Shown here piece after piece: positions 5,236 to 8,455 of a stretch of DNA of 8,455 bases. The position numbers and the translations under genes are program-made. This DNA comes from DASPKO01 sp035628055 (lineage in GTDB: Bacteria > Planctomycetota > Phycisphaerae > Phycisphaerales > UBA1924), in contig DASPKO010000053.1 of the NCBI GenBank assembly GCA_035628055.1, positions 1 to 8,455 of the forward strand, given 5' to 3'. The first letter of the stretch is position 1. Every line of letters begins with the position of its first letter. The notes below the pieces were generated by a model that worked only from the letters and a program-made list of their open reading frames with translations, was not told the origin of the DNA and searched no databases.

Positions 5236-6225
5236 ATGCCCGCCCCATCCCCCCGCCCCATCCTGGTCACCGGGGCGGCCGGGTTCATCGGGTCCCACGT
5301 CGTCCAGGCCCTGCTCCGCCGCGGCGATGCCGTCCTGGGTCTGGACAACTTCGACCCCTTCTACGACCGCGCCCGCAAGCAGGCCAATCTCCGCCTCTGT
5401 GAGACCGAGGCCGCCGCGCAGCGCACGCGCTTCGACTTCGCCGAGGCCGACATCCGCGACCCCGCCGCCCTCGCCCGCCTCTTCGCCGAGCACAGGCCCG
5501 TCGGCCTCATCCACCTCGCCGCCAAGGCCGGCGTTCGACCCAGCATCGACGACCCCGTCGCCTACGCCGACGTCAACGTCACCGGGACCGCGGTCCTGCT
5601 CAATCTCGCGGCACGCGCCGCGCTGCCGCGCGCCGTGATCGCCTCCTCCAGCTCCGTGTACGGCAACTGCCCCGTCGTTCCCTTCCGAGAGGACGCCGAT
5701 CTCTGGGCTCCGATCTCTCCCTACGCCGCCACCAAGAAAGCCTGTGAGCTCCTCGGGCACGCCCACTGGCACCTCACCGCCATGCCCACGGCCATGCTGC
5801 GCTTCTTCACCGTCTACGGCCCGCGTCAGCGCCCCGACCTGGCCGTTTCCCTCTTCCTGCACGCCGCCGCCGCCGGCGCCCCCATCGCTATGTTCGGCGA
5901 CGGGGCCTCCAGCCGCGATTACACCTACATCGACGACATCGTCGCCGGCGTTCTCGCCGCCTACGACCGCATCGACCGCTTCGGATACCGTGTTTGGAAT
6001 CTCGGTGGCAGCGACCCGGTCACGCTGCGCGAGCTCATCGCCGCCGTCGGCCGCGTCGTCGGCCGTGCCCCCGAGATCCGCCCGATGCCCCCCCGCCCCG
6101 GCGATGTCGAGCGCACCTTTGCGGACCTCACGCGCAGCCGCGCGGAACTCGATTTCACCCCCGCCGTGACCCTCGAAGACGGCATCAACCGCCAGTGGAC
6201 CTGGCAGCGCCAGGCCGGGCCATGA
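5236..6225 (+). CDS. NAD-dependent sugar-nucleotide epimerase (UDP-glucuronate 4-epimerase-like)
   Basis: An extended short-chain dehydrogenase/reductase of 329 residues, the usual length. Expected reaction: reversible C4 epimerisation of UDP-glucuronate to UDP-galacturonate in the cytoplasm, supplying precursors for surface polysaccharide. Seen: the NAD-binding GAAGFIG (13-19), DNFDPFYDRARKQANL (37-52), which is typical of UDP-glucuronate epimerases, HLAAKAGVRPSIDDP (93-107), catalytic SSSSVYG (137-143) with Y163 and K167 in SPYAATKKACE, RFFTVYGPRQRPDLA (189-203), FGDGASSRDYTYIDDIV (220-236) and PPRPGDVERTFADLTR (285-300). The catalytic set is complete. Substrate is by family resemblance; a UDP-glucose/GlcNAc epimerase or a 4,6-dehydratase is less likely. 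The ATG at 5236 has only a weak AGGA ten bases upstream. The stop overlaps the next start as ATGA. No glycosyltransferase lies nearby. Confidence 0.9.
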   Translation: MPAPSPRPILVTGAAGFIGSHVVQALLRRGDAVLGLDNFDPFYDRARKQANLRLCETEAAAQRTRFDFAEADIRDPAALARLFAEHRPVGLIHLAAKAGVRPSIDDPVAYADVNVTGTAVLLNLAARAALPRAVIASSSSVYGNCPVVPFREDADLWAPISPYAATKKACELLGHAHWHLTAMPTAMLRFFTVYGPRQRPDLAVSLFLHAAAAGAPIAMFGDGASSRDYTYIDDIVAGVLAAYDRIDRFGYRVWNLGGSDPVTLRELIAAVGRVVGRAPEIRPMPPRPGDVERTFADLTRSRAELDFTPAVTLEDGINRQWTWQRQAGP

Positions 6226-6758
6226 GCCCCGCCGCGCCCTGCCTCGCCGTGGCCTTCCTCCGGCTCGCGACTCTGCTCGCGACCCTGGCGCTGGCAACCG
6301 TGGCCATCGCGCCCTCCGGCTGCGCGGGGCCGGGGTTCCACCGGCATGCAGTCCCGGACCGCGGAACCGTCCCGGCCCCCGCCACCCCGAACACCGCGCC
6401 CCCGATCCACAGCCCACCGGCCGAGCCCACCCGCTCCGCCACGCTGCACAACACCACCGCCGACCACGTCTTCCACCAGGTCGTCGGCTGCTGCGGATCC
6501 ACCAAGGCCGGGCCCATCCGCCGCCTCGAGCCCGGCTCCTCCTTCACCCTCGACTATGACCCCGGAGACGAGCTCCTGCTCTTCTTCTCTTCCGAGCACC
6601 CCGCCCAGGCACGCCGCTACAAGCTCGATTCCTACCTCGCCGGGCTCGTCTCCACCGCGCAGGGCCTCAACGGAACACGAGCCGGCCCGATCGGCTCAAT
6701 CGCCAACCCGACGATCCTCGAGAAGGGCGTCGGCGTATCCCGGGTTAGCAAGCAATAG
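6222..6758 (+). CDS. Putative lipoprotein, longer member of a tandem pair
   Basis: A 178-residue protein of unknown function. The N-terminus has a hydrophobic signal (about 8-30) ending in PSGC with C34. That is an imperfect lipobox (Pro at -3), so lipoprotein status is likely but not certain. A Pro/Ala/Thr-rich linker (about 35-72) leads to a folded region: ATLHNTTADHVFHQV (73-87), a Cys-Cys pair at 90-91, IRRLEPGSSFTL (99-110) and a hydrophobic ELLLFFS (117-123). The pattern N-x-T, F-x-Q, RRL-x-PG also occurs in the next gene, which suggests paralogy. The start ATG lies in the stop codon of the epimerase gene (ATGA), so the two are translationally coupled. The site of action is expected in the cell envelope, facing the periplasm. 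Confidence 0.75.
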   Translation: MSPAAPCLAVAFLRLATLLATLALATVAIAPSGCAGPGFHRHAVPDRGTVPAPATPNTAPPIHSPPAEPTRSATLHNTTADHVFHQVVGCCGSTKAGPIRRLEPGSSFTLDYDPGDELLLFFSSEHPAQARRYKLDSYLAGLVSTAQGLNGTRAGPIGSIANPTILEKGVGVSRVSKQ

Positions 6759-6807
6759 CTTCGGCGCCGCCCGCTCGCCGCGGGGCGCCGACGTCCGCCC
6801 CCAACAC

Positions 6808-6812
6808 GGAGA
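6808..6812 (+). promoter_or_regulatory. Shine-Dalgarno of the second lipoprotein gene
   Basis: GGAGA lies seven bases before the ATG at 6820 and supports this start in the 61-base gap after the previous gene. Confidence 0.65.
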
Positions 6813-6819
6813 CCCTCCG

Positions 6820-7209
6820 ATGTCCGCCCCCAGCGCACCCCAACCCCGCCGCACCGCCCTTCTTTCCACCCTGGTCCTGGCCGCCGGCCTCCTTGCTGGT
6901 TGCCGCGCCGACTATTCGGCCGACATCCGCAATCTCACCCCGCAGCCCATCTTCGCCCAGCTCACCGAGAACCGCCGCGACGGCACCGTCATCGTCGCGA
7001 CGCGGCGCCTCGGCCCCGGCGACCGCGCCCTGGTCGGCCCGGTCCGCGCCGAGTCCGGCCGCGTCGCGCTCCTCATCGACACCAAGCCCAACCCCGAGGC
7101 CCCCGCGCGCCGCGACCTCCAGCCGGGCCAGAACGCCTTCAACGTCCGCCAGCGCACCGACGAGGTCTCCGGCCCCCTCGAGATCGAAGACCTGACCGAC
7201 CCGCGCTGA
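6820..7209 (+). CDS. Small lipoprotein, shorter member of the tandem pair
   Basis: A 129-residue lipoprotein of unknown function. A basic N-terminus, PQPRR, is followed by a hydrophobic segment (13-27) and a canonical lipobox LAGC with C28. The mature part contains ADIRNLTPQPIFAQLTENRR (34-53), ATRRLGPGDRALVGPV (60-75) and RVALLIDTK (81-89), suggesting a small beta-rich domain. It then has a second PG-containing segment, DLQPGQNAFNV (99-109). N38, T40, F45, Q47, RRL (62-64) and PG (66-67) line up with N77, T79, F84, Q86, RRL (100-102) and PG (104-105) of the preceding protein, with one residue of gap. Probably expressed with the upstream genes; a GGAGA ribosome binding site supports the start. 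No known family recognised. Confidence 0.8.
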   Translation: MSAPSAPQPRRTALLSTLVLAAGLLAGCRADYSADIRNLTPQPIFAQLTENRRDGTVIVATRRLGPGDRALVGPVRAESGRVALLIDTKPNPEAPARRDLQPGQNAFNVRQRTDEVSGPLEIEDLTDPR

Positions 7210-7269
7210 TCCACGCCCGGCCGCTTCCTCCGCCCGCCCGAGCGCCAGCGAGCGGTCCCTCTCTTCGCG

Positions 7270-7286
7270 ATACAGGCGCCCTGTAT
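7270..7286. promoter_or_regulatory. Inverted repeat, possible operator or 3' hairpin
   Basis: ATACAGG (7270-7276) and CCTGTAT (7280-7286) are perfect 7-base inverted repeats around CGC. The element is 60 bases past the lipoprotein stop and 65 bases before the lamin-tail gene. It is AT-richer than its surroundings. It could bind a dimeric regulator or act as a weak terminator; no T tract follows. Confidence 0.4.
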
Positions 7287-7338
7287 TCCGTCTGCCGCTT
7301 GCCACTTCTCCGCTTGCCGCCGGCCCGCCGTCTCCCGG

Positions 7339-7344
7339 TAGACT
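7339..7344 (+). promoter_or_regulatory. Candidate -10 box of the lamin-tail gene (leaderless)
   Basis: TAGACT fits TANNNT and ends seven bases before the ATG at 7352, so transcription would start at the start codon. No Shine-Dalgarno sequence is present. TTGCCG (7314-7319) at a 19-base spacing is a weak -35 candidate. Confidence 0.4.
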
Positions 7345-7351
7345 CGGCGCC

Positions 7352-8242
7352 ATGACCGTCGCGCTGCTCCTCTCCGCCGCGCTCGCCATCGCCCCCGCTC
7401 ATTCCCGGCTCTCTCACCCTCCGCCCGCCGCAGTCCCACCCGCACCGGCCAGCCCCACCCTCCCGGCCCCGGCCTCCACCCCGCCCCCGGCCGCTCCCCA
7501 CCCCGCGCCGGCGCGTAAGCCTCTCACCCCCTTCCCGCACCCCATCATCACCGAGGTCCTCTACGCCGTCCCCACCGCCGGCGGCGACGCCAACGCCGAC
7601 GGCGCCCGCCAGGTCGCCGGCGACGAGTTCGTCGAGCTCGCCAACCCCCACGACCGTCCCATCCAGCTCCGCGGGTACCGCCTCACCGACCGCAACCCCG
7701 CCGGCAAGGGGCAGCTCAAGTTCGTCTTCCCCGACTTCGAGCTCCCCCCTGGCGGCGTCGTCGTGATCTTTAACGGCAACGAGTGCCGCTGGCGCGGGCC
7801 CGTCGGCGATTCCCGCCGCGCCCCCGACGCGGCCAGCGAGCTCTTCCACAACGCCTTCGTCTTCACCATGCGCAGCGACTCGCAGCGCACCAGTTGGTCC
7901 AACACCGGGGACTACGTCCTGCTCTGCGCCCCGGGCGGCGAGGCCGTCGAGTGCGTCTGCTGGGGGAAGTTCGACGAGCCCCGCCCCGCCGCCGCGCTGA
8001 CGCAGGACGTCCCCGTCGGCTACCGCGGCAGCGTCGCCCGCCTGGACCCCTACTCCGCCGACTTCTCCGACCACACCTCGATCGCCGAGGGCCCCTTCAG
8101 CCCCGGCCTGGCCGTGCTGCCCCAGCAGCCCGCGCCGCCCCCCGCCTCACCCGCGCCGGTCCCGTCGTCGACGCCGGCCTCGGGCCCGCCGCCCTCGGCG
8201 CCGGCGGCCCCGCCGAGCCCGGGCCCGCCACCCCGCAAGTAG
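7352..8242 (+). CDS. Secreted lamin-tail-domain protein with proline-rich ends
   Basis: A 296-residue exported protein. A signal peptide (about 1-18, MTVALLLSAALAIAPAHS) is followed by a Pro/Ala-rich linker (about 22-62). The lamin-tail domain (LTD, PF00932, an Ig-like beta sandwich) spans about 64-245. IITEVLYAVP (65-74) and DEFVELANPHDRPIQLRGYR (91-110) are characteristic, then LTDRN, FVFPDFELPPGGVVVIFNG (124-142) and NTGDYVLLCAPGGEAVECVCW (about 184-204). GGDANADG (77-84) before DEFVEL is a DxNxDG calcium-loop-like insertion common in bacterial LTD proteins. The last 38 residues are almost only Pro, Ala and Ser, ending PPPRK, and show no sorting signal that I recognise. Bacterial LTD proteins are extracellular or envelope proteins, often thought to mediate binding; the specific role here is unknown. 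It converges on the transporter gene, with 23 bases between. Confidence 0.88.
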   Translation: MTVALLLSAALAIAPAHSRLSHPPPAAVPPAPASPTLPAPASTPPPAAPHPAPARKPLTPFPHPIITEVLYAVPTAGGDANADGARQVAGDEFVELANPHDRPIQLRGYRLTDRNPAGKGQLKFVFPDFELPPGGVVVIFNGNECRWRGPVGDSRRAPDAASELFHNAFVFTMRSDSQRTSWSNTGDYVLLCAPGGEAVECVCWGKFDEPRPAAALTQDVPVGYRGSVARLDPYSADFSDHTSIAEGPFSPGLAVLPQQPAPPPASPAPVPSSTPASGPPPSAPAAPPSPGPPPRK

Positions 8243-8265
8243 CCCTGCTCGGCGCCGATCCAGCC

Positions 8266-8455
8266 TCAGCCCACCGGGGCCGCGCCCCCGGCCCGCCCGC
8301 CGCCCCCGGCCAGCAGCAGCACTCCCGCCACGATCAGCACCACCGCCACGCCCTTGCGCACCGTCAGGCTCTCCCCCAGCACCAGCCATCCCAGCAGCAC
8401 CGCCAGGGCCGGCGCCAGCGCAAAGGCGATCGGCTTGACGCGCGACAGCTCCCCG
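8266..8455 (-). CDS. EamA/DMT-family transporter, C-terminal end (partial)
   Basis: The last 62 residues of a membrane protein whose start lies beyond the window. GELSRVKPIAFALAPALAVL, then LGWLVLGESLTVRKG and a final helix VAVVLIVAGVLLLAGG, are the hallmark of the last two transmembrane helices of an EamA (PF00892) drug/metabolite transporter repeat: conserved Pro between helices, LGE, then a glycine opening the last helix. A short Gly/Ala-rich tail ends the protein. Members export metabolites or amino acids across the inner membrane; the substrate cannot be told from this fragment. Codons end mostly in G, as in the other - strand genes. Confidence 0.8.
   Translation of the reverse strand, partial: GELSRVKPIAFALAPALAVLLGWLVLGESLTVRKGVAVVLIVAGVLLLAGGGGRAGGAAPVG

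Noticed and set aside
5002..6417. 471-codon open frame on the - strand opposite the epimerase gene
   Set aside because: It is the shadow of the epimerase gene. The translation is Gly/Ala/Asp-rich low complexity without motifs, whereas the + strand frame has the complete SDR signature set.

Overview
The window is a very GC-rich piece of bacterial chromosome (clearly above 65 % by eye, not computed). It carries housekeeping genes mixed with small lipoprotein genes. The mix of a glycine-zipper lipoprotein with a calcium-loop-like motif, a proline-rich lamin-tail protein and many poorly conserved lipoproteins suggests a planctomycete, perhaps of the Phycisphaerae. That placement is inference from gene style, not from a marker gene. 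Genes on the + strand use mostly C-ending codons and genes on the - strand mostly G-ending codons, so the + strand is C-rich throughout and is probably the lagging strand.

Left part (1-2448): the 5' part of cysS (cysteinyl-tRNA synthetase, -, cut by the window edge) diverges from a DUF393 thiol-disulfide oxidoreductase-like gene (+). The latter converges on a glycine-zipper lipoprotein gene (-), with two GC hairpins between them as likely terminators. Centre (2449-4587, all -): rnpA (RNase P protein), yidD (membrane insertion factor) and folP (dihydropteroate synthase) form a tightly coupled operon. Both junctions are 4-base GTGA start/stop overlaps. A 94-residue hydrophilic orphan with its own Shine-Dalgarno sequence follows. 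No rpmH lies upstream of rnpA within the window, and folP stands where yidC is often found.

The 648-base stretch 4588-5235 has no convincing protein gene. On the + strand it holds a perfect TTGACA box, a series of predicted hairpins and a strong intrinsic terminator with a T tract, yet no + strand protein gene precedes that terminator. This is the best candidate for something undescribed: an independent small RNA, or a terminating 5' leader of the next gene.

Right part (5236-8242, all +): a UDP-glucuronate 4-epimerase-like SDR enzyme overlaps a putative lipoprotein gene by ATGA. A second, shorter lipoprotein gene follows, and the two lipoproteins share a diverged domain, so they look like tandem paralogues. 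A secreted lamin-tail-domain protein with proline-rich ends comes next. The window closes with the C-terminal end of an EamA-type transporter on the - strand, convergent with the lamin-tail gene. No mobile element, CRISPR array, tRNA or rRNA gene was seen.
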